Origin: Ampelomyces quisqualis
Lineage: Eukaryota > Ascomycota > Dothideomycetes > Pleosporales > Phaeosphaeriaceae
DNA: 64,000 bases
Assembly (NCBI GenBank): GCA_018398575.1
Contig: JAGTXZ010000003.1
Coordinates: 2,604,001-2,668,000, forward strand
Reading direction: 5' to 3'
Part shown: piece by piece, positions 44,283-55,800 of the stretch
Layout of the letters: the number at the start of each line of letters is the position of its first letter
Position numbering within the stretch: the first letter of the stretch is position 1
The notes under the pieces: generated by a model
What the model was told of the DNA's origin: nothing
The model's input: the letters and a program-made list of their open reading frames with translations, nothing else
Database searches by the model: none
Program-made: the position numbers and the translations under genes

Positions 44283-47090
44283 ATGTTTTCAAGGGTTACT
44301 GGCGCCATGTCCGGAGCGGGCTCGGAGAATGCGAGCAAAGACGAAGGTGCCTCGCTCAACTCAGTTCTCGAGACGACAACTCTACGCGTAGAGTTGGCAC
44401 TGTCAGTACTACTGTGTATAGACTCCATGCGAAGCGACTTGCTAGCTACCTTCGATCCAAACCCGTCTACAATCGCCAAATCCTCGAAAGCGACGAGTCC
44501 AGCGCCCGCACCTGGACCCGCGTCAAGGAGACCTACGCAATATCTCATAAACTTTGACGAGCCCAAACAGGAAATAACGGCAGCCAATAACGTTCTCGCA
44601 GACAGCAGGCAAGGTGAACTCGATTCCATGCAGATGCAGGCTCTTAGGAGAAGTGCCTTGAACTTCTTTGACAAATGGCGCGCCGCGGTCATGCTTCGCA
44701 TTTGTGAAGTCCTCTCCGTGAGAGGCGAGACTGTACGGCAGGCAAAGGCCAAACGGAAACAAATGTCAGAAGCAGCTGAGAAGCAGAGCCAAGACATCTC
44801 GTCCTTGATCGACTTTGAGGAAGATCCCTTCGCGTCCAAGACAGGCAAGAACAGGCAGCAGCAGCCCGGTCATTGCAAGGCGATTGTGACTAGGCTACTA
44901 TCTCTAGACGAGCCAAAGCGAGTGCTCATTCTACACTGCCTGCTTCTGCTCTTGTTGAGCTTGGAATACTACCCGGCGCACTCGAGGGTGTTACTCCTGC
45001 ATCTCGCCAGTAGCTTTGAGCTTGAGGTGGATGTACTGGCCGAACACGAGAAATCAGTTGCGCAAGGGCTTCTTGCGACAGCTGCATCACAAATGGATGC
45101 CGATGGGACTGCTACCAAGCAAGCGTCAAATGACGCCACTTCGCGAAAGTGGAAGGTCGGACTTGCCGCAGTTGGCGGTGCCGTTCTCATCGGAGTGACT
45201 GGAGGTCTTGCAGCTCCATTGCTGGCAGCTGGTCTGGGTACAGTCATGGGCGGTCTGGGCCTAGGAGTTGTTTCCACATATCTAGGAGCACTTGCTGGCA
45301 GCTCCGTGCTTGTGGGGTCTCTATTTGGTGCCTATGGTGCAAAGATGACGGGCAGACTGATGGAGCAGTATGTGAGAGAGGTTCAAGACTTCGAATTTAT
45401 CCCCGTTGAAGGTATACCTCATTAGACTCGACTTCAATCACTCACTCGCTCACACTCGGCAGATCCTGAACGCCCATCACTACAGCGAAACCAAGAATGG
45501 GCAGAAGAATAAGATGCCCGCGATCCGGTCAAGAGAGAAGGACATCGTCTTCGGGTGGCAATCGGGGTCAGTGGCTGGCTAAGCTCTTCACCAGATGTCT
45601 ACAAACCGTGGGAAGTGATCAACTCTGAGACCACTGAGCCCTTCGCCTTGCGCTTCGAACTTGATGCAATGCTCCGCCTTGGAAACTCTCTCCAGGACGT
45701 GCTATTCAGCTGTGCGTGGGATAGCCTCGCCTATAGTGTCATGAGCCGTACAATGCTAGGGGCTCTCTACGCCGGTCTTTGGCCTCTTGGGCTCATCAAA
45801 TTAGCTGGCGTTCTCGACAATCCGTTTAGTGTTGCGCTTGCACGCGCAGACAAGGCTGGCAAGGTTCTAGCTCACGCCCTCATCGATGGAGTGCAAGGTA
45901 AACGACCTGTGACCCTAATGGGTTACTCAGTAGGTGCTCGCGTGATTTACGCGTGTCTTCTTGAACTTGCAGCTCAGCATGCTTTTGGTCTGGTCGAATC
46001 AGTCGTTCTGATGGGTGCACCGGCGCCTTCAGACAGCTACCAGTGGAGACAACTTCGCTCCGTCGTCGCTGCTCGCGTAGTCAACGTCTACAGCACAGAA
46101 GACTACGTTCTAGGTTATCTGTACCGGTCCACCAAACTTGAGTATGGTGTGGCCGGCTTGGACACCGTGAAAGGTGTACATGGCATCGAAAATATCGATA
46201 TGAGCCAGCTCGTGAGCGGGCATGACAAATATCGATATCTGGCAGGGAAAATTCTTGTCAAGACAGGATTTGGCGACGTGGATTTCAACAAAGTTGCTGA
46301 GCAAGAACGAGCGCTGGAGTTGGCGGAAGTGAATAAGCAGCGTGCGAAAGAGCAAGCCAAGAGAATTGACTCGGCGATCAGAACAGAAGAGATCTTTGTA
46401 CAGCCAACCTCGAACCCGGCAAGTTCAAGTCTCATCGATATCTTCGACGAGCCAACGCCTCCACAGACTCACGCAAGCCTTCCAACATCTCGGCCTCGCC
46501 CGACCATGTACACGCAAAGCAGATCGATTTCGAAGCAGCAGCCGGCGCGACAAATGTCATCGGTAGCTAAGAGGCTAGCGCCTGAACAACAGTCGGCGAC
46601 ATTCGCTCCTGCTGCTCCCCCTGTAACTGCACCGACATCAGCATCAGCACCCGTACCCACACCAGCACCTGTACTCACATCTGACCCATTGGGTGCAACA
46701 GACCTGATCGACACAGCACTGCCTGCGACTAGGCAAAGCAGTCGGACCATGGCGTCCGCTTTGAAACAACGCCAAATACCTTCAGCACAGATATCGGACC
46801 CAGCAGCTAAATATCAACCTCTTAGACATCCAGCCCCGAATTTAAACAAAAGCAACAGCACTGTCCAGCTCATAGACTCGATGCAAACGGCAGCCTCTAG
46901 CAAAGCAGGCAAAGATGTATTGAAGATAGCTTCTGCGGTCACGGTCTCGGAGGTAGCCGTTGTCAAAGGAGACCACGAGAGCGAGATGGACTTTTGCGAT
47001 AATGAGTCAGATGAGACGGACAGTGAGCTTGGTGAATTGATGACGGTGGAGCCAGTGCCGCTGGACGATTTTGATCATGGATTGATGTGA
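44283..47090 (+). CDS. DUF726 membrane-associated alpha/beta hydrolase (TMCO4/YFL034W-like), 901 aa
   Basis: Exon 1 is 44283-45411, joined to exon 2 from 45514 to 47090 (902 codons). Exon 1 has a Ser-rich start, a helical region, and a Gly/Ala-rich hydrophobic block at about 290-355 (KVGLAAVGGAVLIGVTGG, LLAAGLGTVMGGLGLGVV), probably two or three membrane segments. Exon 2 has the hydrolase core: VAIGVSGWL, then MGYSVGARVIY with a GxSxG nucleophile elbow, VVLMGAPAP, and NVYSTEDYVLGYLYR. This is the DUF726 layout. A low-complexity Pro/Ala/Thr tail and an acidic end follow. The substrate is unknown. A nearer acceptor at 45461-45462 gives a typical 51-base intron but runs into an in-frame TAA at 45510; the downstream acceptor (AATAAG) avoids it. 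Confidence 0.85.
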
Positions 47091-47720
47091 AACACACTAT
47101 TATTTTTTGCAGCGGGAAAACGATCGATACCCGTGAATCACAATGTCGCCCTCATTCTTCTGATGATATTTTTCTGGACCGTGTCTGCTTCGGCCTAGCA
47201 TCTGACCCGTCCTAGAGCAGTCGTTGTGCTCTGCGAACGCAAAGCAACGTCCAGAGAGCCACTTTTCTTGCCCGCCACAATTTCAAAGCCACGTTTCGCA
47301 GCTGAAATCTTTGCTGGAGCTTTTTTACTCTCCCCAAATCAATGGGAACGCAGGGCACTGCGACCTTGAAGACCTGTGAGGATTTCGCAATGCCATCACC
47401 AGCCCCAGAGCACAATCTGGGCGTGAGTGATGGAACACGTTTCCAACACATCGCGGATGAGTTCCTCCTGCAACGCATAGATTGTCGCGGTACAGAGCAC
47501 ATGGCAGCACCCATACCGACAGCTGCTTCGGGCTCGCGCCCACCTAGTCGCATCTCGCCGAGCCACTGCGCTCACCACCTACCTCGCGCGGCACGAAACA
47601 AAAAGTCCGAGCCACGCGCGACTTTGCACGACGAGGATTCTCGCCCGCCAATCCTGCAGGTGCGTAAGCTATGCGAAGAAGAAAAAAATGCCAAAGCTCT
47701 CCGTGTCCAACGACACCCTT
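47091..47720. other. intergenic, no gene seen
   Basis: About 630 bases after the DUF726 gene. A 143-codon plus frame (47342-47773) overlaps minus frames of similar length and has no domain. Confidence 0.4.
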
Positions 47721-47969
47721 CTACCCGCTGTCGAGCGAGGTTTTTCTTGCGCTGTGAAGGCGGTTCCCGGTGATGGGGATGTCGTTCGGGTTGGGTGAGG
47801 CGCTGTCGCCCCAGTGATAGGTCAGGCAAGTGTAACGGGCTGTGGGAGTCGCATGCCGCGTTGCGCATAGGAGGAGGCTATGGCTGGAGCGCTCGCGGGC
47901 GACATGTACGAGCAGCGTGGATTGGACGGCGAGGTCTAGTGGTTCATGGCGGAAGGGCAGGGTCGTCAT
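47721..47969 (-). pseudogene. truncated HET-domain fragment
   Basis: ATG 47969 opens an 82-codon frame containing the first HET motif: RYTCLTYHWGDSASPNPND, then IPITGNRLHSARK. The normal continuation, a helix starting RKNL and then the WIDAxCIDQ motif, is missing; RKNL appears only after a one-base frame change near 47738, and what follows is unrelated. It is thus a broken 5' piece of a HET gene. It differs from the intact HET gene 4 kb away (CLSYRWGDP), so it is not a recent copy of it. Confidence 0.6.
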
Positions 47970-48877
47970 GTTGGTGTTTTGATGTGTGTCGTGTCACCTG
48001 GTAGAGCTTCGAGTTGAGTTGCGCTTACGTTTTGATAGGGGTATGAGGAAGATTTGAACAATTTGTAGGCAGTAGCATGCGGTGCAGCTGTACAGGGCGG
48101 TGCACACTCGGACGACCTGATGATACCAAAGACACTTTTTTTGTCGTTGCCAGCCAGGTGTGATAATATGCCAATATTTCGTGAATGAAACGCGTCGAGA
48201 CAACCATATCCAGAGTCACAGAATGCCGCACTCGGAAATACCCATCGGTTGTTACATCATAATAAGAGAAGCCAGTGGACATGTTGTAACATGGCAGTCA
48301 ACTACTCCAGAGCATGCAGTCAGCCAAACAGCCCGTTCTGGTTAGGATATATATGTACTGTTAATCTTCCCTGTGTCATAGTGTCAGGATAGAAGCACTA
48401 ACAGGTTGGACTGGAATGCGCCAGCGCCGGGTCCTATGTGACGTGCAAGAGGAAAGTCGTGAAAGCTTGTGGATACGATTGGTTGGTCGAATGCGGTCGA
48501 AAAGTTGGGTAAGCTAGAGGAGATTGCGCAGGGGATTGCGATTTTGTGTAGGAAGGGTGGGAATAGGGCTCATGGTGGTAAAGGAGCGGTCAGAGCTGGA
48601 AAAGTTCAAGTCAACACAGAAAGATATCTTGTTCCTCTTGCCGATGCTTCAGAGGCAGTGACTTGGATATGGAAATGGGTAAGAGCAAGAGAGCTCTGCC
48701 CTATTGAACAAGAGCGAGGTTCAGTAACGATGCATCGCTGCAATACAGACAATGACGCCAACCAATTTACCGACAACTCCGAGTCTCTTCCCAGTTTTGA
48801 CATCAAACCGGGAATACCGATCATAAGCTTAAACGAACACCCAAGTAACCCTAGACGTACAGACCTCACAATCCAGA
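47970..48877. other. intergenic, no gene seen
   Basis: About 900 bases up to the 3' end of the first Zn2Cys6 gene. A 149-codon plus frame (48469-48918) partly overlaps that gene in antisense and has no domain. Confidence 0.45.
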
Positions 48878-51427
48878 CTAGAAGCCGTTGTATCCCTGCA
48901 GGTTTGGATCCGTGGTAGGATAATTCCACATGACCGCATCCGGAATGAACAAGGCCGACAAGTCTGCGTCTGATCCGGTACCAAGATCGAATTGCGTGAA
49001 ATCGAAATTGAGATCAAAGTTTGCCTGGGGCATACCGTTCATGTCCATCTGTTGTGCAGGCATGCCTGAATACCAATTGGAATGCATAGGCTGCTGTGCG
49101 TGTTGTGCCGCTTGTAGTGCCGCTTGAGCTTGTTGTTGTGAGCGAGCATGCGATTGAGTTTGCTGGTGCGATGAGGCGTTGTTACTGCTGCCCATGGCGA
49201 CCTCTGAAAGCAAATGGAGCGGGGTCTGGTTGGTAGAGGATTGGTGAGCTGGCTGTCTTGTTGCCTCGTCAGACTTTTTAGGGGATCGAAACTCGGGCTC
49301 GCTTTGCTCCTTGGTGGTACCCTGCTTGATTTGGATGAAACGCTCTTGGAGCCGTTTAGCGACGAAATAGAATTTTCCATGTGGAGATTGAGCGTCGCGG
49401 GAGACGATGGCGTTGAACATGGACACGAGCTGTTCGGTATACGCCTCGATTTGAAGATGCTCCGTCTTGATGATGCTGCCAACCTCGTTCGAGCTGGTTA
49501 CAGAAACCCACATCTTCATGAGACAAACAATGGCGTAGATGGCACGAACACCTGGCACTTTTGTCAGCAAGCGAGAATTGCGCACGAAATGTCACACGCA
49601 CAAAAAATGACAGGAAGAGTGAGGAGAACATCGAGCGGTATGCTCAGCATGGTATCAAGTATGCCATGTGTCGCGGTCAGACATTCGCCAAGAGCACCAA
49701 TGTGTGCTGGACCTATGGGAAGACTGCCTTTTGCGCCTGGAGTTACGGACTCTTCCGTGTATGGTGGGTGTAGATCAGTTCCCCCCTGGTCTTTGTGTAA
49801 GGCGATTTCGTGCAGGTACAGGTTTGTAACATGCTCCGCTAATCGTAGGGTGGCTGTGATACGGTCAGCGTATATGAAAATGTGAATTCGTGGTACTCAC
49901 GATCAACTTGGCCCATGGCTGCATTGTCTTGACGCAACTGCTGTAGTTCATTTTCGAAGATCTTCATTGCGTATATGACCTTTGGTTCGGATATAGCGAC
50001 CTCGATGGACGGGTCATCCATGCAAAATTGCACCGAGATGTCTTCGCCGATGTGTGCCATCTTGACTTGTCGGCAGAGCAGCTTGTCCGAAGGCAGAGCG
50101 TCCGGGGAAGTCTCCAGTATCTTGATGCTCTCCTCCATGTACTTGGTCCATCTCAAAAGGATGGGACGTCGCAGGACCATGGTGATGCTCATACACAAGT
50201 AGTAGCACACCAAAAAGGTGCGGCGCGCCTCGATACTGCTCGAATCTGGATGGTAGCGTCTGAAAGGGCCGATGGATAGCTTCATGACATTGGGCGTTGC
50301 CTTGCGACCCAGACCGAGATCCAGGGCCATGACTGCCGCACAATTGACCATCATGTAGAAGTTGTGTTGCTCAAAGTGCAGCGGCGGGCGGTACCAGAGG
50401 ACGGCTATCTGCAGGGCCTGCACAATCTCGAGCGACTTCTCCCCATTGCGCCAGATGATGTCTGCAAGCTGGTCTTTCAGGAGTTTTGTCAGCTCACGCT
50501 GCACGTGCTGTGGCACCAGTTGCTCTGTGCTGCCATGGGACGAGCCGGCAAGGAGGGACAGGAAAAGCAGGGGCTTCTTCTCGCGAAGCTCGGCGGCCGT
50601 GGTGCCAGGCGCAAAGGGGACGGCTGGGAAGTGCGGGCAGATTTCGTTGTTGTAGCGCATGAAGACACGCTGGGCGACGTCGGGGCTCATCAGGGCGTCG
50701 ACCAAGGCATTGATGTAGGAATAGTCGGCGTGGATGCGCGTGGTTGGGTTGCGCTTCGTCTCGGGGTTCTCGGCCAGGTCGCGGTGGATGGCGTCCATGT
50801 CCTCGGAGATGGTCTGCGGGGGTTAGCACGCGTCGGCGGCTGTGCGGGTGTACCTGGTCGCTCACGGCATGGCTGCTGCCGTCCACCCTCCGCCGCTTGG
50901 CCGCCGTGCTGGGCTGGAAGCTCTGCGCCGGCCCGTAGCCCGGCGGCGGGGCAGCGTGTGTGCCGGCAGGAGCGCTGCGCCAGTCGTGGCCGAGAGAGCC
51001 CAGACGCAGGGCGGCTTCGGCGGCGTGGGAGGCCGCGGGACTGGTCTCGGGCGTGGCCGACTTTTGCGCGTGCAGCGTCGCCGTGAGGGCATCGATCTTG
51101 CGCTCGAGCTCGGCCACGCGGCTGTCGGCCTTCTTTTGCCGCTTGCGCGTCGGGGGCGTGGTGATGCACGCGCGCGCTGCCTTTGCGCATCGCTTGCAGG
51201 ACTCGTCGGGGCGGTCCTGGTCGCAGCGGACCTGCGCATGGTTAGAGAGGGCCGCGGCGGCAACGACACAGGACGCAGCGGCGCTACCTTGAGCCCGCGA
51301 CACGAATCGCACGCGCGCGGCCGCTTGCCGTCGCCGGGCGATTTGGCAGACCCCGGCGTCTCGTGGGTCCTGCGCGCAGAGGTTAGCGACGGGCCAAGAC
51401 TCAAGCAGCGGGCGCGCGACGCACCCC

Positions 51428-51485
<58 letters not shown>

Positions 51486-51645
51486 CCCCGTCCTCGTCCG
51501 CGGGCGACTCTGGCTGCGTCGGCGACGGCTGCGGGGGCTGCTGCTGCAAAGGTGCAGCGAGGTAGTAGGGGTGGCCGGCGCTGTGCGGCTGGCCGCGAGG
51601 TGGCAGCGACGACACGTAGAGCCGCGGATCAATGGGGTCGGCCAT
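48878..51645 (-). CDS. Zn2Cys6 fungal transcription factor with His-Asp repeat, 839 aa
   Basis: Six exons: 51645-51425, 51369-51288, 51231-50854, 50813-49901, 49853-49602 and 49551-48878, all phases matching, 840 codons. The N-terminus (MADPIDPRLYVSSLPPRGQ) includes an alternating Asp-His run of about ten pairs. The binuclear cluster is split by intron 2: ACDSCRGLK|VRCDQDRPDESCKRC, ending AARAC. A basic linker and short coiled coil (SRVAELERKIDALTATLHAQ) favour dimerisation. The middle is the fungal regulatory region (VMALDLGLGRKATPNV, RRTFLVCYYLCMSITMVLRR). The C-terminus is Gln/His-rich and then acidic-aromatic (FDLNFDFTQFDLGTGSD), typical of activation domains. The pattern recalls the War1/Leu3 group, but target genes are unknown. 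One intron (50814-50853) is only 40 bases. Confidence 0.9.
51429..51485. repeat. hexanucleotide GTGGTC repeat coding for (Asp-His)n
   Basis: About nine near-perfect GTGGTC units. On the minus strand they lie in frame in exon 1 of the Zn2Cys6 gene and encode the Asp-His run. Such repeats vary in length between strains by slippage. Confidence 0.95.
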
Positions 51646-52003
51646 TCTGGAGTCGTGTCTCGCGTTTTCTGGCGAGTCGGCGAGTCGGTGTTCGAGGGGC
51701 CGGCCCGTGGGTGTGGACTCGGTCGAGGTTTGTCCTGTCCCCGAGCTCGGTTGGGTTGACCACCACGGCAACCCTCCGTCCCACCACCGCGGCGGGCAGC
51801 TGCACATATGCGTCCACCGCGGCGCGCAGCTGCACACATGCGTCCCACATGGCCGTGTGGCGGCTGTGCACAGAAATTCCATGTTTATTTTCTTGCTGCT
51901 ACTGCGTACAACTCGCGGCGTGCACCGCCCACAACCACCGGCCCCATCTTACCCTTGCCTCCAGCTCCGGCCTAGCCACATCCGCTGCAGTCCGTCGTCT
52001 CCC
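51646..52003. other. intergenic, promoter of Zn2Cys6 gene
   Basis: About 360 bases upstream of the Zn2Cys6 gene. GC-rich with an internal near-repeat around 51790-51845 (CATATGCGTCCACCGCGGCG and CACATGCGTCCCACATGGCC). No gene. Confidence 0.45.
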
Positions 52004-52294
52004 TCACCCAGAGCTGACGGGCGGGATCATGGCAACCTCGTCGCCCTCCTGGATGTCCTTGTCGAGACCCGCCGCATCCGGCTCGTCAACATGCACATAC
52101 TCCAGGTTCACTGTGACAGCGCAACTGGCGAGCACCTTCTCCCTGATGCCGGGATACCTCTCCTCCAGCCTGGCGAACAAGTCACGCACCTTGATCGGGG
52201 CCGGCACGTGTTCGCAAGTCTTCTTCGTAAACGTCGAGGCAGCGGCGAAATACAGGACCAAGAAGTGGCCTGCGGGAGCTTTGGCTACACCCAT
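52004..52294 (-). CDS. molybdopterin synthase small subunit (MoaD/MOCS2A/CnxG type), 96 aa
   Basis: Carries sulfur as a C-terminal thiocarboxylate into the dithiolene of molybdenum cofactor, needed for nitrate reductase. A single exon from ATG 52294. It has the ubiquitin-like MoaD pattern: GHFLVLYFAAASTFTKK, VRDLFARLEERYPGIREKVL, SCAVTVNLEYV, and the terminal EGDEVAMIPPVSSG. The length, 96 residues, suits a MOCS2A-type protein. The end reads Ser-Gly rather than the canonical Gly-Gly of bacterial and animal proteins; I believe some fungal orthologues share this but cannot check here. It is divergent from the mitochondrial RNB exoribonuclease gene with about 540-600 bases between. Confidence 0.93.
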   Translation of the reverse strand: MGVAKAPAGHFLVLYFAAASTFTKKTCEHVPAPIKVRDLFARLEERYPGIREKVLASCAVTVNLEYVHVDEPDAAGLDKDIQEGDEVAMIPPVSSG

Positions 52295-52836
52295 TTTGAC
52301 TGCGGAGAATCTGTCAGCTCCCTGTCGACACCTTGTGCACGACGAGTTGGTGGGCTGGAAGATCCATCAGGAAAAATGATGATCCGCAGGCTGGCGCCGG
52401 AGCGACAGTCGGATAATACATGCTATCAGTTGATAACATCATAGGAAGGGGGTGGGGTAGATGGGAGAAGACCGTGGCACATACCTCTTGAGGATGGATG
52501 CAGAGCGAGCGGAGGAAGGGTTGTGAGTGAAAAAGACGTCGGTGGCAGTCCGTGTCGCTTATGTAAGCCGACAACTCAATCGTCGGCGGCAGTCCGTGTC
52601 GCTTATGTAAGCCGACAACTCAATCGTCGGCGACATCTCCAACGTTAGTCAACATGACGGACACCCACAGGCGGTCTACTTTCCTGCAGGGGAATTGTGG
52701 GCTGAGATGCTCTTGTACGCTCCTGGAGGGTGTCAGAACACGTCTGTCGCAGTCCAGACAGAAGTGCCCATGAAGTGGTTTGAGCATGTGAGTTCGTCAT
52801 GGCAATTAGCGTCGCTTGGCGCAGCGCGACTTCCCT
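52295..52836. promoter_or_regulatory. shared divergent 5' region of MOCS2A and RNB genes
   Basis: About 540 bases between opposite starts. It contains a perfect 44-base tandem duplication (52544-52631) that may change spacing or number of regulatory sites. Confidence 0.55.
52544..52631. repeat. 44-bp perfect tandem duplication
   Basis: Two identical 44-base units, 52544-52587 and 52588-52631, each starting GGCAGTCCGTGTCGCTTATG and ending CAATCGTCGGC. Perfect identity suggests a recent event. A further partial match is absent on either side. Confidence 0.95.
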
Positions 52837-55800
52837 ATGGCGCATTTTATGGCAGCAGGACTGACCTCACCACCCACATTCTGTCCTGCTATGCCGCCTC
52901 GTTCACTGTCGACTTCGGGCAATATCTGCTGGAGCTGCCAATCACGGCTGCGACTTCTCAATCAATCTGCCCGTCAAATACAGACTTCCAGCCGAGGACG
53001 TGCTTCCAAAAAAACACTGCCATTGCCACAGCGAGCATGCTACCTGGCGACAAGAACTCCGCCTCCCAGCCTTGATCCGGCTCTCATACCTCGCCCGCCA
53101 AAGCTACAATTCCGTCATCATCTTGAAGAGTGGCAAGCACAACACGGTGGGCCAAGTGAGCAAGTCCTCGAGGCCTTTGAAAGACATCCTGCAAACAGTG
53201 ACGTATACAATGGCCTGTCAAAGCTGAACTCGGCCTTCAAAGCTGACGACCACACGGAAACTGTCGTGCGAACTGACATCGACGACGATGAGGTGGACGA
53301 GTTGATCACCATAGGTCTCTTCTTGAAACCTGGTGATGTTGTAGAACTTTCTCAACCTGGCCGGGAGCCAGTCCTTGCCGTATTCGTCCAGCAGCTAGAC
53401 ACCAACAGCCAGTTCTTCTCGGTCAATGGCAGGTGGTGCCACTCGACTATAGCACGTGTAGCCTTCGCCATCACTGGCTGCATAGACCCATCTCTCCTCG
53501 AACCTCTCGTCCCGTTCCTTCCGACGAGCCCCCAGAAGGCAAATCCCAAAGGCGAGGTTCACGTCCCGTCCGAAGTTGCACAGCCCGTCCAAGCAATCCT
53601 CGAGCGCATGACCGATGAAGCAGACCAAATTTACCGCGCCAACGCACCTGTTCTCGACACCGCATACATGCTACTCGCAGATCCCAAGCGTACACGTATG
53701 ATGACCTTGGCTCAGATCGCGAAAACATTGCTCGCTCCCAACGATCCATCGTGGACACCTTCGCCAGCAGCTCTACTTGCTGTGCGGAAATCGCTACATC
53801 ACAATGAGTTTCGTTTCCGCTCGGACATTCGCAGTCATCGCTTGACTAACATATTTGCCATTCGACCCAAGGATGATGTGCAGCTCGTCGACACTGTGCA
53901 TCAATGGATACGAGAATACCGCGAACATCTTGCCACTTCCACCGACTACAAACAACGGAATCTAACCCACGGAGCGATCAACATTCTACATTTTCTCGAA
54001 AAGGCCCGCAGGATAATAGCTTTGAGCCGAAAAACTCGGGATCCTAACATTGGCACTGTCGGGCCCAGCAAAGCGAATGCAATAAAGTTGACAGCAATCT
54101 GGGGTGAAACCTTCACAAGTACCGACAAGCAGATCATTGACTTCCTACAAGCATGGGTGCTTACTGGCCAATTCGCTGGTATGGGTGGCCTTCATGCCGC
54201 ATGTACTAGCTTGATAATGGCTACTGGTTGCTATGAGAAAGACGCTCTTCACAACACTGCGGGTTTGACAGATATCGAGGTAAGCGAGGTTAAACGTGCG
54301 ACTGGTGTACTCTTCCTTCAGGAGATAGGAGTGATTACACCTTTCGAAAACCGGGCGCTTTATGACGAACAGCTCATGCTTCCTACGGTGAGATCAACGC
54401 GGAATCTCGAGTTGCTCACTGCGAAAGCTGAGCGGATCCAACAGGATCCGGAGTTTCGAGACTCCATGAAAGACCTGCGCCGCAACTGGGGCTCGACAAC
54501 GGTGTATTGCATCGACGACGTAGGAGCACAGGAGATTGACGACGGCGTTTCTATTGAACGAGTTCGGGGGAAGACTTCTCAATTTTGGATCCATGTGCAT
54601 GTGGCGAATCCGACTGCCTTCTTGGAAAAGACCCACGTACTATCCGGTCTTGCCGCCCACATGACAGAAACTGTCTACACCCCAGAGCGATCCTTTCCCA
54701 TGTTACCACCATGGGCTGCTCACGGACATTTTAGTCTGGATCGCAACCGCCCAGTCCTCACTTTCAGTTCCAGAATCGATCATCGTGGCAACGTCCTCGA
54801 AACAAAGATCCAACCCGGTATCATTCAAAACGTTGTTAGCCTAACTCCTTCAGAAGTCTCATCTTTGTTAGGGCACCACACCACACGCCATGACCAAAGC
54901 TTCGTTGTGGGTGGCAGAATGCCTGACAGTATATCACACACCAAAAAAAGACCGCAGGTGTCTGCCACGAACCTACAAGATCTTAAGGACATGTGGACTG
55001 CTGCTCGTGGTCTTTGGGATAGACGCAGACAAGCCGGCGGTGTCCGTATGGACTTTCCTAGAAACCACGTTCGTGTCTTCGAGGCCTCAAATCGCCCTGG
55101 CTTGGCCTGGAATGCACCTTCTACAGATCTGGCCCGGCTCATCGCAGGAGACCCAATCATTGAGGTCACAAGTCACGTACCCAAAAGCGTAATTCATTTT
55201 GGTATAACTCCTGCAAACATTGTGGAGGAGATGATGATGCTTGCTTGCACAACAGCTGCATCGTGGTGCACGGAGCGAAACATACCTGTCATGTTCAGAG
55301 GCACTGTCGTCCCCCCCAATAACGAGCCACTTTCTTCAGAAGAGCTCAAAGATCGTTTTGTGCTGCCACATCTGGAGACGCATGGTGAAGTTCCTCACGG
55401 ACTAGCGATGCGATACGTTTCATCCCTAGGTCGGGCTATAGCACACTTCGCTCCAATACCTCACAAGATTATCGGAGCTCCCGCCTACGTCAAAGTGACA
55501 AGTCCGCTCCGTCGCTTCAGCGATATGATCGCCCATTGGCAGATTGAGGCCGCGATACGCTACGAAGCGCAGAACAGCAAGAAATTTGACGCTGCTGAGC
55601 ACGTCAAAAGTGCGCGCGGGATTCTTCCGTTCACGGAACGCCAGATGCAGGAGTCTATCATCACTCTTTCTCCACGTGAAAGGATTATCTCGACTACCAA
55701 GAGAAATTCCGCCCGCTTCTGGAGCACTCTAGCGCTTTTCCGCGCCTTTCACTACAAGGAAGCGTCTCTTCCTGACGTGTTCAGGTTCTGGGTGAGAACA

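Noticed and set aside
48469..48918. 149-codon plus frame
   Set aside because: Starts at a non-ATG codon, runs into antisense of the Zn2Cys6 gene and has no domain.
50842..51759. 305-codon plus-strand frame with a long Val run
   Set aside because: Antisense of the Zn2Cys6 gene; the Val run is the reverse reading of the Asp-His hexanucleotide repeat.
50494..51882. 462-codon minus-strand frame across the Zn2Cys6 gene
   Set aside because: Its first part includes exon 1 but it reads through introns and then runs in the wrong frame; the six-exon model restores the zinc cluster and regulatory domain.
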